DNA of 52,681 nucleotides from VBCK01 sp035511515 (lineage in GTDB: Bacteria > Pseudomonadota > Gammaproteobacteria > Burkholderiales > Burkholderiaceae_F). Within the stretch, counting starts at the first letter, position 1. Every line of letters begins with the position of its first letter. Location of the stretch: contig DATKFG010000067.1 of the NCBI GenBank assembly GCA_035511515.1, forward strand, positions 1 through 52,681, given 5' to 3'. A program made the translations under genes and the position numbers. Below the pieces are notes generated by a model. The model searched no databases and had not been told where the DNA came from. It was given only the letters and a program-made list of their open reading frames with translations. Of the stretch, positions 16,726 to 24,688 are shown piece after piece.

Positions 16726-16944
16726 CTATCGCACCCGGCGCACCATGAACTCCTCCTCGATGTTGTCCTTGTAGTAGCTGGCCGGCGCGGCGCTCGTCAG
16801 GAAGCGCCGCGCGATTTCGGCCCCGACCGCACTGTGCTGCAACACCGAGCCGTTGTCGAACTCGATCTCGAGCACCCGCGTGGAGGCATCGTAGCCGGCC
16901 GAGCGGATGCCGCCGCGCCGGATCGGCTTGCGATCGATCGTCAC
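16726..16944 (-). CDS. KTSC-domain small protein
   Basis: A 72-residue protein whose GTG start overlaps the ubiD stop (GTGA). The pattern RSAGYDASTRVLEIEFDNGS, then LQHSAVGAEIARRFLTSA, then SYYKDNIEEEF matches the KTSC domain, a small domain of unknown function named for its conserved residues. It is probably translated by coupling to ubiD. No catalytic residues are evident. Confidence 0.72.
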   Translation of the reverse strand: MTIDRKPIRRGGIRSAGYDASTRVLEIEFDNGSVLQHSAVGAEIARRFLTSAAPASYYKDNIEEEFMVRRVR

Positions 16945-18458
16945 GGCAGCCCGAGCTCCTGCCAGATCGCGTCGATGCGCGCGACCACCGCCGGGTCCAT
17001 CTCGATCGGACGGCCCCAGTTGCGATCGGTTTCGCCCGCGATCTTGCTGGTCGCATCGATTCCCATCTTGCTGCCCAGGCCGGCCCTGGGACTGGCGAAG
17101 TCCAGGTAGTCGATCGGCGTGTTCTCCACGATCACCGTGTCGCGCGCCGGATCGACCCGGGTCGTGATGGCCCAGACCACGTCGCTCCAGTTGCGCGCGT
17201 CGACGTCGGCGTCGGTCACGATCAGCAGCTTGGTGTACATGAACTGGCGCAGGAAGCTCCAGACGCCGAACATCACGCGCCGGGCATGCCCAGGATACTG
17301 CTTGCGCATCGTGATGACCGCGAGCCGGTAACTGCATCCCTCGGGGGGCAGGTAGAAGTCGGCGATCTCGGGGAAGGTCCGGCGCAGGATCGGCACGAAC
17401 ACCTCGTTCAGCGCCACGCCCAGGATGGCCGGCTCGTCGGGCGGCCGGCCGGTGTAGGTCGAGTGATAAATCGGGTCGCGCCGCATCGTGATCCGTTCGA
17501 TCGTGAACACCGGGAAGCGCTCGACGTCGTTGTAATAGCCGGTGTGGTCGCCGAACGGGCCCTCCAGGGCCGTTTCATAGCCGGCGTTGGCGGCGCTCAC
17601 CCGCCCGTCGCGGTTGGACGGGTCCGGCAGGATCGCTCCCTCCAGCACGATCTCGGCCGATGCGGGCACCTGAAGATCGCTGCCGATGCAGTCGGTGATC
17701 TCGGTGCGCGAGCCGCGCAGCAGGCCGGCAAACTGGTACTCGGACAACTGGTCCGGAACGGGCGTTACGGCTCCGAGCACGGTGGCCGGGTCGGCGCCGA
17801 GCGCGACCGCGATCGGGAAGGGCTGGCCCGGCCGCGCCAGCCGGTGATCGCGAAAATCGAGCGCTCCCCCGCGGTGCTCCAGCCAGCGCATCGCCACCTT
17901 GTTCGGCCCGAGCACCTGCTGTCGGTAGATGCCCAGGTTCTGGCGCTTGCGGTGCGGGCCGCGGGTCACCACGATGCCCCAGGTGATCAGCGGCGCGGCG
18001 TCCTGCGGCCAGCAGGTCTGCACCGGCAGCCGCCCCAGGTCGACCTCAGCGCCCTCCCAGACCACTTGGTGGCAGGCGGCCCCCCGCACCGTGCGCGGCG
18101 CCATGTCCCACAGCGCGGCCTTCAGCAGCGCGACCTTGCCCAGGGCGTCGCGCAACCCACTGGGCGCCTCCGGCTCCTTCAGCGCCGCCAGCAGCTCGCC
18201 GACCTCCCGCAGCCGCTCCGGGCGGTCGCCCCCCATGGCGAGCACGATCCGCTGGGTGGTCCCAAACAGGTTGGTCAGTACCGGGATCGAGCCCCCGCCT
18301 GGGCGGTTGAACAGGAGGGCCGGACCGGACCGGGCCAGTACGCGCCGGCTGACTTCGGTGATTTCCAGCCGCGCGGACACTTCGCGCTCGATCCGGGCGA
18401 GCTGCCCGACCCCCTCCAGGGCATGGAGGAAATCCCTCAAATCGCTGTACGGGATCAC
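16941..18458 (-). CDS. ubiD: UbiD-family prenylated-FMN decarboxylase (3-octaprenyl-4-hydroxybenzoate decarboxylase)
   Basis: The protein has 505 residues, the usual UbiD length. It decarboxylates the polyprenylated benzoate ring in ubiquinone synthesis and needs prenyl-FMN from UbiX. Characteristic segments are YSDLRDFLHALE at the N-terminus, ETALEGPFGDHTGYY in the prFMN site, and ENTPIDYLDFASP carrying the catalytic Glu region. The start is a GTG at 18458, which matches the family N-terminus. An unusually AT-rich promoter region lies upstream. ubiX is not in the window. Confidence 0.93.
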   Translation of the reverse strand: MIPYSDLRDFLHALEGVGQLARIEREVSARLEITEVSRRVLARSGPALLFNRPGGGSIPVLTNLFGTTQRIVLAMGGDRPERLREVGELLAALKEPEAPSGLRDALGKVALLKAALWDMAPRTVRGAACHQVVWEGAEVDLGRLPVQTCWPQDAAPLITWGIVVTRGPHRKRQNLGIYRQQVLGPNKVAMRWLEHRGGALDFRDHRLARPGQPFPIAVALGADPATVLGAVTPVPDQLSEYQFAGLLRGSRTEITDCIGSDLQVPASAEIVLEGAILPDPSNRDGRVSAANAGYETALEGPFGDHTGYYNDVERFPVFTIERITMRRDPIYHSTYTGRPPDEPAILGVALNEVFVPILRRTFPEIADFYLPPEGCSYRLAVITMRKQYPGHARRVMFGVWSFLRQFMYTKLLIVTDADVDARNWSDVVWAITTRVDPARDTVIVENTPIDYLDFASPRAGLGSKMGIDATSKIAGETDRNWGRPIEMDPAVVARIDAIWQELGLP

Positions 18459-18643
18459 CGTAGTTGCCTTGGAATATTGTGCTGCAACAACATAATGCTA
18501 TCGCCTACCGAGAAAGGGTTATACGTGTAATACATTGATTTATATGCGTAATATTCTCACAAGCTTGCTTCAAGCTCTAAGAGATGGGTTCAAAGTCTAA
18601 ATTTCCAGTGTGTAGTTATTGCGTCGCACTATGGGCCTTTCGA
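18459..18643. other. AT-rich divergent intergenic region between ubiD and the transglycosylase transcript
   Basis: This stretch is markedly richer in A and T than the flanking DNA and has no credible reading frame. It holds the paired boxes at 18519-18551, an IHF-like site, and a small hairpin AGCTTG-ctt-CAAGCT at 18562-18576. It probably contains the ubiD promoter. Several TATA-like strings (TATAAC, TATAAA) occur on the minus strand, but no single -35/-10 pair stands out. Confidence 0.5.
18519..18551. promoter_or_regulatory. Two 12-bp near-palindromic boxes 21 bp apart, with an IHF consensus match
   Basis: TTATACGTGTAA (18519-18530) and TTATATGCGTAA (18540-18551) share 9 of 12 positions and are each close to palindromic. 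The 21-bp period equals two helical turns, as for cooperative dimer binding. Between and across them, TAATACATTGATT (18528-18540) fits the IHF consensus on the minus strand. The regulator is unknown. Confidence 0.35.
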
Positions 18644-18671
18644 TTGACGGGTCCTTGTTAACGGATAGAAT
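18644..18671 (+). promoter_or_regulatory. Sigma-70 promoter of the transglycosylase leader transcript
   Basis: TTGACG (18644-18649) and TAGAAT (18666-18671) are each 5/6 matches to consensus with a 16-base spacer. The predicted start near 18678 coincides with the first base of a stable stem, which supports both the promoter and the leader RNA. Confidence 0.55.
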
Positions 18672-18677
18672 GGGTTC

Positions 18678-18825
18678 GCTGTCGGGTACGACCTTCGGGT
18701 GACGTCTGACCCCGTGGGGACCCGACTGCAGCGGGCAACCGCCCGGAAATGGAATGGGCCCTGGTTCGGTCCAAGGGCGGTTGCGATGGGGTTTGCCCGG
18801 CAGCGGATGGGGGCCGGGACTTTTT
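18678..18825 (+). ncRNA. Structured leader RNA or independent small RNA upstream of the transglycosylase gene
   Basis: The predicted transcript folds compactly. Stem P1 pairs GTCGGGT 18681-18687 with ACCCGAC 18720-18726, extended by two more pairs across a T-T mismatch. It encloses P2 (18688-18705, TTCG tetraloop) and P3 (18710-18719), a three-way junction with little spare sequence. A perfect 10-bp stem follows, pairing GCAACCGCCC 18735-18744 with GGGCGGTTGC 18775-18784 around a second 6-bp stem. A terminator-like hairpin ends it. It matches no riboswitch class I can name. Confidence 0.5.
18796..18825 (+). terminator. Attenuator-like intrinsic terminator in the leader
   Basis: CCCGGC (18796-18801) pairs with GCCGGG (18813-18818) around an 11-base loop, followed by AC and five T residues (18821-18825). 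The T-run is short, so termination may be partial. That would suit regulated readthrough into the gene at 18932. Confidence 0.45.
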
Positions 18826-18931
18826 CGGGGGCCGCCTTCCTTCGTCGTCGGAGTGGCTCGAAACACCGGATGTAAGCGAGCGCCCGCTTTTAATCTGTAG
18901 TTTGGGTGCTTGCACTGCCGCAGGAGGTGTC

Positions 18932-19792
18932 ATGCGTGACTCCAGAGGCAGCAGGGTCCGCCAAAGCATCGATTGGGTGGAAGCTGCAGCAGATCTTGCC
19001 GGAAACGGCTTGGCGATGTTACGGCGATTGTCGGAAGCCGTGGGCACGTTGACGGTCGTGGCCGGAATGGCAATCGTCACGATGCCGAGCGTACGCGAGT
19101 CGACCGTGCAGGCGGCGCGCGGCTGGTTCGCGTCCGATTCGTCGCCCCAGTCCGAATCCGCCGCCGACGCCGCCTCGTCCGCCAGCGCGCGTGACGGGGC
19201 CTCCGAGCCGGTGCGCTGGGTCCATCTGGAATCCCCCGAGGCCTCCACCGCTCAATATCTGTCACGCCGCTACCACGTGGCCGACGGCGCCGTGCGGCCG
19301 CTGGTGCTGGCGGCGCGCGACGCCGGCCGCGAATCGCGGCTCGACCCGCTGCTGATCCTGGCGGTGATGGCGGTGGAGTCGAGCCTGAATCCGTTCGCCG
19401 AGAGCAAGGTCGGGGCGCAAGGTCTGATGCAAGTGATGACCAGCGTGCACTCGACCCGCTTCGGGCTGGGACCAGATCCGCTGAACGCGCTCGAGCCGGT
19501 GGCCAATATCCGTATGGGGTCGGCCATCCTGAGCGACGCCATCCGTCGGGGTGGCTCCCTGGAGCGCGGGCTGCAACTGTATGTCGGCGCCGGCAACCTG
19601 GCCGACGACGGCGGCTACGCCTCGCGCGTGCTGTCCGAGATGTCCCGCCTGAAATTGGCTGCGGCCGGCAACGTCGCGGCGGCCCTGGCCGCCGGCATGC
19701 ATTCCGACACCAAGACGGTCGGCAGCGCAGCTCCAGGCGCAGCGCCGGCGGCCGAATCCCCGGCCACCACGACCACCGCCTCTTCCTCCTAG
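18932..19792 (+). CDS. Lytic transglycosylase (SLT domain), membrane-anchored
   Basis: A 286-residue protein. One hydrophobic segment lies at about 36-50, then an Ser/Ala-rich linker at about 66-92. The SLT domain begins near 120: LILAVMAVESSLNPFAES with catalytic Glu149, GAQGLMQVM at 161-169, and NIRMGSAILSDAI. It cleaves the glycan strand of peptidoglycan. The C-terminal 40 residues are Ala/Thr/Ser-rich and low-complexity. The start was chosen at ATG 18932 because a strong AGGAGGT lies at 18922-18928. Expression is probably set by the structured leader and terminator upstream. Confidence 0.87.
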   Translation: MRDSRGSRVRQSIDWVEAAADLAGNGLAMLRRLSEAVGTLTVVAGMAIVTMPSVRESTVQAARGWFASDSSPQSESAADAASSASARDGASEPVRWVHLESPEASTAQYLSRRYHVADGAVRPLVLAARDAGRESRLDPLLILAVMAVESSLNPFAESKVGAQGLMQVMTSVHSTRFGLGPDPLNALEPVANIRMGSAILSDAIRRGGSLERGLQLYVGAGNLADDGGYASRVLSEMSRLKLAAAGNVAAALAAGMHSDTKTVGSAAPGAAPAAESPATTTTASSS

Positions 19793-19890
19793 ATTCCGCC
19801 AGGCCCCGAGTGCGCGAAGCGCCAGGGTGCGGCTCTGCCGCGCTCGGCCACGCTCAAGTGTGAGCGTGCACTTTTACGTTTCGTCCAGGC

Positions 19891-19906
19891 AAAAAAAAAG
19901 CCTGTC
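19891..19906 (-). terminator. T9 tract ending the small RNA
   Basis: The 3' half of the closing stem is followed directly by nine T residues on the minus strand. The same tract lies 98 bases beyond the convergent transglycosylase stop. On the plus strand it is an A-tract, so it would terminate only minus-strand transcription. Confidence 0.6.
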
Positions 19907-20003
19907 GACCGAGCGCGCCCAAATTCGGCTGAGGAGGGAGGGAGGAGAGGCACCGAGTTGGGGCTTATCGCGCTCAGGCCTTTGTGACAGGCTTAAGAGC
20001 TTT
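19891..20003 (-). ncRNA. Candidate trans-acting small RNA with pyrimidine-rich (anti-Shine-Dalgarno) loop
   Basis: This is a complete small-RNA gene read from sequence. Its promoter is at 20010-20037 and the predicted start is near 20003. A 9-bp closing stem pairs AAGCCTGTC (plus 19986-19994) with GACAGGCTT (plus 19898-19906). A second stem GAGCGCG/CGCGCTC uses plus 19969-19975 and 19911-19917. The large loop reads CCTCTCCTCCCTCCCTCCTC (plus 19931-19950 reversed). The closing stem runs straight into nine T residues (19891-19899), forming an intrinsic terminator. The loop can pair with GGAGG sites, as in the CCUCC-loop sRNAs known from alpha-proteobacteria. Targets are unknown. Confidence 0.6.
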
Positions 20004-20009
20004 ACTGGA

Positions 20010-20037
20010 AGTCTACTCACGTCATCTGCAAAGTCAA
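20010..20037 (-). promoter_or_regulatory. Sigma-70 promoter of the small RNA gene
   Basis: On the minus strand TTGACT (20032-20037) and TAGACT (20010-20015) are separated by 16 bases. The -35 is a 5/6 match and the -10 a 4/6 match. The predicted start falls 6-8 bases further on, just before the closing stem of the RNA. Confidence 0.6.
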
Positions 20038-20259
20038 GTGTCGTCTTGGACAAACAGGCTCTTTCTGCATGAACAATAGGGACAAAATGTATTCGTCTCC
20101 CGTGGGAGCGGGGTGGGCGACTGCATCGGCCTACTGTGAAGATGGGCGAGTGAGCGCCGGCTGGCATGCGCTTTATGGCCAAGCTGGAGCCGACCCGAAC
20201 TGCGGCGGGGCATCGCGCGTTCCAGTCGATAATGCCCGCCTGCGCACGAAAGGTCTTCC

Positions 20260-22563
20260 ATGTCGGACCAGCAAGAAACGGATTTGAGCCGGTCGGCCCT
20301 GGACTATCACGAGTTTCCGAAGCCGGGAAAGATCTCGGTTCAGCCGACCAAGCAGCTGACCAACCAGCGCGATCTTGCCCTGGCGTACACGCCCGGCGTG
20401 GCGGCCGCGTGCGAAGCGATCGTGGCCGAGCCCGCGGCGGTTGCGCGTTTCACCGCGCGCGCGAACCTGGTGGGCGTGATTACCAACGGCACCGCGGTGC
20501 TGGGTCTGGGTCCGATCGGACCGCTGGCGGCCAAGCCGGTGATGGAAGGCAAGGCCGTGCTGTTCAAGAAGTTCGCGGGCATCGACGTGTTCGATCTGGA
20601 GGTGTCCGAACGCGATCCGGACCGGCTGGTCGAGATCATCGCGGCGCTGGAGCCGACCTTCGGCGGCATCAATCTGGAGGACATCAAGGCGCCGGAATGT
20701 TTCATCGTCGAGCGGCGTTTGCGCGAACGGATGAAGATCCCGGTGTTCCACGACGATCAGCATGGCACCGCGATCATCGTGGGCGCCGCGGTGCTGAACG
20801 GACTGAAGGTGGTGGGCAAGGAACTGGACAGCGTGAAGCTGGTGTGCAGCGGCGCCGGGGCCGCTGCCCTGGCCTGCCTGGACCTGCTGGTCGAGCTGGG
20901 CCTGCCGCGCTCGAACATCTTCGTCGCCGACATCGAGGGCATCGTCTACGAGGGACGCCCCGTGCTGATGGATGCGGAAAAGGCGCGTTACGCGCAGCGC
21001 ACCTCGGCGCGCTCGCTGTCCGACGTGATCGGCGGCGCCGATATTTTCCTGGGCCTGTCGGCCGGGCGCGTGCTGTCGCCGCAGCAGGTCGTGCGCATGG
21101 CGCCGCGTCCGCTCGTGTTCGCGCTGGCCAACCCGACGCCGGAAATCCTGCCGGAGGAAGTCCGCTCGGTGCGCGATGACGCGGTGATCGCGACCGGCCG
21201 CTCGGACTATCCGAACCAGGTCAACAACGTGCTGTGCTTTCCGTTCATCTTCCGCGGAGCGCTCGATGTCGGTGCCACGACGATCTCGCGCGAGATGGAG
21301 GTGGCCGCCGTGCACGCGATCGCCCGGCTCGCACGCGAAGAGGGAAGCGAGGTGGCGGCCAATGCCTACGGCAGCTCGCAGCCGGTGTTCGGCCCGGATT
21401 ACCTGATTCCCAGGCCGTTCGATCCGCGCCTGATGCTGCGCATCGCGCCGGCGGTGGCGCAGGCCGCCATGGAAAGCGGCGTTGCCACGCGTCCGCTCGC
21501 GGACCTGGTTGCCTACCGCGAGCAGTTGCAGCAGTTCGTCTATCACTCGGGCACCTTCATGAAGCCGATCTTCGCCGCGGCCAAGAAAGCCAGCGGCGCG
21601 GGGTGCACGACCCGGGTCGTGTTCGCCGAAGGCGAGGAGGAGCGCGTGATGCGCGCCGCCCAGGTCGTGGTCGACGAGGGCCTCGCGCGCCCGATCCTGG
21701 TCGGGCGGCCCCCGGTGATCGAGCGGCGCCTGGAGCGGTTCGGACTGCGGATACGCCCGAATGCCGATTTCGAAATCGTCAACCCGGAGTTCGACCCGCG
21801 CTACCGCGACTATTGGCAGACCTATCACCGGCTGGCCGCGCGGCGCGGCATCACCGAGCACTACGCGCGCGTCGAGATGAGGCGCCGCCACACGCTGATC
21901 GGAGCGATGCTGGTGCACAAGGGCGACGCCGAAGGCATGATCTGCGGCACCTTCGGCACCGGCGGACTGCACCTGAATTACATCGATCTGGTGATCGGCC
22001 GCCGGGCCGGCGTGCAGACCTACGCGGCGATGAACATCCTGATGCTTCCGGGCCGCCTGATCGCGCTGGCCGACACCCACGTGAACCTGGATCCGACCGC
22101 CGAGCAGATCGCCGAGATCACGCTGATGGCGGCCGACCAGCTGCAACGGCTCGGCATTTCGCCGCGGGCGGCGCTGATATCGCACTCGAACTTCGGAACG
22201 AGCGACGCCGCCAGCGCGCTGAAGATGCGCGAGGCCCTCGCGCTGATCCGGGCCGGCGACCCGCAGTTTCCGGTCGACGGCGAGATGCACGCCGACTGCG
22301 CGGTCGATGAGTCGATCCGCCGATCGCTGATGCCGTTTTCCACGCTGAGCGGGGACGCCAACCTGCTGGTCTGCCCGGGGCTGGATGCCGCCAACATCGC
22401 ATACAACCTGCTGAAGACGATTTCCGGCAACAACATCGCGGTCGGTCCGATCCTGCTGGGATGCGCGCGACCGGTTCACGTGTTGACGCCTTCGTCGACG
22501 GTGCGCCGGATCGTCAACATGACCGCGCTGGTCGTCCTGGAGGCGCACGCCGCGCGCTGCTGA
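20260..22563 (+). CDS. maeB: NADP-dependent malic enzyme with C-terminal phosphotransacetylase-like domain
   Basis: A 767-residue, two-domain enzyme. The malic enzyme part (about 1-425) shows YTPGVAAACEAI, TNGTAVLGLG, then FHDDQHGTAIIV and the nucleotide-binding CSGAGAAALACL. The PTA-like part (about 430-765) is usually catalytically inactive and mediates acetyl-CoA control in this family. It converts malate to pyruvate and supplies NADPH. AAAGG precedes the ATG. The small RNA gene lies upstream on the opposite strand. Confidence 0.95.
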   Translation: MSDQQETDLSRSALDYHEFPKPGKISVQPTKQLTNQRDLALAYTPGVAAACEAIVAEPAAVARFTARANLVGVITNGTAVLGLGPIGPLAAKPVMEGKAVLFKKFAGIDVFDLEVSERDPDRLVEIIAALEPTFGGINLEDIKAPECFIVERRLRERMKIPVFHDDQHGTAIIVGAAVLNGLKVVGKELDSVKLVCSGAGAAALACLDLLVELGLPRSNIFVADIEGIVYEGRPVLMDAEKARYAQRTSARSLSDVIGGADIFLGLSAGRVLSPQQVVRMAPRPLVFALANPTPEILPEEVRSVRDDAVIATGRSDYPNQVNNVLCFPFIFRGALDVGATTISREMEVAAVHAIARLAREEGSEVAANAYGSSQPVFGPDYLIPRPFDPRLMLRIAPAVAQAAMESGVATRPLADLVAYREQLQQFVYHSGTFMKPIFAAAKKASGAGCTTRVVFAEGEEERVMRAAQVVVDEGLARPILVGRPPVIERRLERFGLRIRPNADFEIVNPEFDPRYRDYWQTYHRLAARRGITEHYARVEMRRRHTLIGAMLVHKGDAEGMICGTFGTGGLHLNYIDLVIGRRAGVQTYAAMNILMLPGRLIALADTHVNLDPTAEQIAEITLMAADQLQRLGISPRAALISHSNFGTSDAASALKMREALALIRAGDPQFPVDGEMHADCAVDESIRRSLMPFSTLSGDANLLVCPGLDAANIAYNLLKTISGNNIAVGPILLGCARPVHVLTPSSTVRRIVNMTALVVLEAHAARC

Positions 22564-22585
22564 AAGCTGAAGCGGTGCATGCACC

Positions 22586-23893
22586 ATGATTCTCCGCAGC
22601 AGCGAGTCCATGTCGTTTGAGAGAAGTTTCACGCCGGATCGCGTCCGGCTGCGCACATCGCCGGCGGCGCTGATCCTGACGGGCGGGGGCGCGCGCGCCG
22701 CCTACCAGGTCGGCGTGCTCAAGGCCGTGGCCGCCTTGCTGCGCGATGCCCGCCGTGGACTGGACCCGAGCATTGCCCAGGGGCACAACCCGTTCCCGAT
22801 CCTGGTGGGCACGTCGGCCGGCGCCATCAACGCCACCGCGCTGGCCTGCCGCGCCGACAACTTCCAGGAAGCCGTGGCCCAGATGGTGCATGTCTGGGAG
22901 AACTTCCGCGCCGAGCAGGTTTATCGATCGGACCTGATCGGCGTGCTTCGCACCGGCGCGCGCTGGCTCACGCTGATGTCGGTCGGCTGGCTGGTGCGCC
23001 GTTCGCTGCGGATGCGCCCCAGATCGCTGCTCGATAACTCGCCGCTGCGCGCGTTGCTGATGCGGATGGTCGAGCTGGAGCGGCTGCAGCGCAGCCTCGA
23101 ACACGGACACCTCAGGGCGCTGGCCGTCGGGGCTTCCAGCTACAGCTCGGGCCGGCACGTGACGTTCTACCAGGCGCTGAACGATTACCAGATCCCGAAC
23201 AAGATGCAGCGCCTGTACGTGCGCTGTGCCATCCATATCGAGCATCTGCTGGCCTCCAGCGCGATACCGTTCATCTTTCCGGCGGTCTCGCTGGACCTGG
23301 CCGAGGCCGGTGCCGGGGGTGTCGAGCATTTCGGAGACGGCTCGATGCGGCAGCTCAGTCCGATCAGCCCCGCCATCCACCTGGGCGCCGACCGCGTGCT
23401 GATCGTGGGGGTCGGCCAGATCGGCCACCCGGGGCTTCTGCCCGGCGTGGATGGGGCCACCTATCCGACGCTGGCCCAGATGGCCGGCCATGCGATGTCG
23501 AGCATCTTCCTGGATTCGCTGGCCTCGGATATCGAGCGGCTGGAGAAGATCAACCAGATCACGGCAACGCTGTCGCCGCCGGAGCGCCGCGCGGTCGGCT
23601 TGCGGGTGGTCGAAACGCTGGTGATTTCGCCCAGCGAGCGGCTCGATGGCGTGGCCACGCAATACCTGGCCGCGCTGCCGGTTCCGGTCCGGGCCCTGCT
23701 GGAAGTGCTCGGCGCTCACCGCGGCGGCGGTTCGGGGCTGGCCAGCTACCTGCTGTTCGAGGCGCCCTACACCCGCGCCCTGATCGACCTGGGTGTGCGC
23801 GACACGATGGCGCGCCGCGACGAAGTGATGAACTTCCTGACCGAACGTCGCGAGTCCAGTCCGGGCCAGACCTCGCGCGTGGTGGTGCTCTGA
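22586..23893 (+). CDS. Patatin-like phospholipase
   Basis: A 435-residue patatin-fold hydrolase. The oxyanion loop GGGAR is at 33-37, the catalytic serine S77 is in GTSAG (75-79), and the dyad Asp is in GDGS near residue 252. No signal peptide is visible, so it is likely cytoplasmic or membrane-associated. The family deacylates phospholipids or acts on storage granules, and the substrate is not evident. An internal ATG (22610) eight residues in is a possible alternative start. It converges on rsmE with 18 bases between stops. Confidence 0.85.
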   Translation: MILRSSESMSFERSFTPDRVRLRTSPAALILTGGGARAAYQVGVLKAVAALLRDARRGLDPSIAQGHNPFPILVGTSAGAINATALACRADNFQEAVAQMVHVWENFRAEQVYRSDLIGVLRTGARWLTLMSVGWLVRRSLRMRPRSLLDNSPLRALLMRMVELERLQRSLEHGHLRALAVGASSYSSGRHVTFYQALNDYQIPNKMQRLYVRCAIHIEHLLASSAIPFIFPAVSLDLAEAGAGGVEHFGDGSMRQLSPISPAIHLGADRVLIVGVGQIGHPGLLPGVDGATYPTLAQMAGHAMSSIFLDSLASDIERLEKINQITATLSPPERRAVGLRVVETLVISPSERLDGVATQYLAALPVPVRALLEVLGAHRGGGSGLASYLLFEAPYTRALIDLGVRDTMARRDEVMNFLTERRESSPGQTSRVVVL

Positions 23894-23911
23894 GTCGGAT
23901 CCGGCGTTGCC

Positions 23912-24667
23912 TCAGAGCGGTCCGACCGAGAACTCTGCATGCAACGCGAGCCAGGCCGTCGCCGCGGCCAGCCCCGCCGTCTCGGTCCGGAAAATCCGCG
24001 GCCCCAGCGAGATCGGCACGAATCCGGATCGCGCGGCCAGCTGCAACTCCTGCGGATCGAATCCACCTTCCGGTCCGATCGCCAGTGCGGTGCTGCGCGG
24101 CTCGGCGGCGGCCGGTGGCAGACCCGGCGCTGCGGCCGGATCCAGGATCCACTTGAAGTGCGCCTCGCTCGCCTGGCCCAGCGCTTCGGCCAACGAGGTC
24201 GCCGCCACGACGGTCGCGGGCGTGTTGCGCCCGCATTGGCTGCAGGCGGCGATGACGAGCTCGCGCCAGTGCTGCAGCCGCCGCTCGCGCCGCACGCCGT
24301 CGAGGCGGGCGGTGCTGCGCGCCGCCGGGGCGACGATCACGCGGGCCACGCCGACCTCGACGGCCTTCTCGATCACCCAGTCGATCTTGTCCGATGTGGC
24401 CAGCGCCTGGATCAGCGTGATCGAAAGCCGTGCTTCGCGTTCGATCGGGTCGAACGCGTTCACGTCGGCTTGCAGATGGCGGGCGGCCGCATCGTGCTCT
24501 GCCACCAGGCGCGCGCGATACTCGCCCCCGCGGCCGTTGAACAGCACGATCGGATCGCCCGCGCGCAGCCGCAACACGGCGCGCGCGTGATGCGCGACGC
24601 CGTCCGGCAGCGTGACGCGGGCGCCCTGCGACAGCGGTTGATCGACGAAGAACCTGGGCGCTGCCAC
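23912..24667 (-). CDS. rsmE: 16S rRNA (uracil-1498-N3)-methyltransferase
   Basis: A 251-residue SPOUT-class enzyme. The N-terminal PUA-like part shows RFFVDQPL and HHARAVLRLRAGD. The C-terminal knot has the SAM-binding segments AIGPEGGFDPQEL and SLGPRIFRTETAGLAA. It methylates U1498 in helix 44 of 16S rRNA. The start is a GTG at 24667, 21 bases after the speD-speE stop, so the two are probably co-transcribed. Confidence 0.93.
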   Translation of the reverse strand: MAAPRFFVDQPLSQGARVTLPDGVAHHARAVLRLRAGDPIVLFNGRGGEYRARLVAEHDAAARHLQADVNAFDPIEREARLSITLIQALATSDKIDWVIEKAVEVGVARVIVAPAARSTARLDGVRRERRLQHWRELVIAACSQCGRNTPATVVAATSLAEALGQASEAHFKWILDPAAAPGLPPAAAEPRSTALAIGPEGGFDPQELQLAARSGFVPISLGPRIFRTETAGLAAATAWLALHAEFSVGPL

Positions 24668-24688
24668 GCGCAGCCCGAGGCGGGCCTG

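Larger units (their letters stand above)
19793..20259. other. Intergenic region between the transglycosylase gene and maeB
   Basis: There is no credible protein gene in this stretch. It holds the minus-strand small RNA gene at 19891-20003 and its promoter at 20010-20037. The remainder before maeB (20040-20259) should contain the maeB promoter. GATAAT at 20228-20233 is the best -10 candidate, but it lacks a good -35. A short CTCCC-GT-GGGAG palindrome is near 20097-20108. Confidence 0.5.

Noticed and set aside
18580..18600. A GGGTTCAAAGTCT string resembling a tRNA T-arm
   Set aside because: No acceptor or anticodon stem can be formed around it.
18678..18784. Resemblance of the transglycosylase leader to the c-di-AMP (ydaO) riboswitch, because of an ACCCGAC-tGC string and the wall-hydrolase gene
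   Set aside because: The spacing and most conserved blocks do not fit, and the string is explained as one arm of stem P1.
20173..22656. An 827-codon open frame antisense to maeB
   Set aside because: It is low-complexity (Arg/His/Gln-rich) and mirrors the codon pattern of maeB, as expected in GC-rich DNA. It has no recognisable domain.
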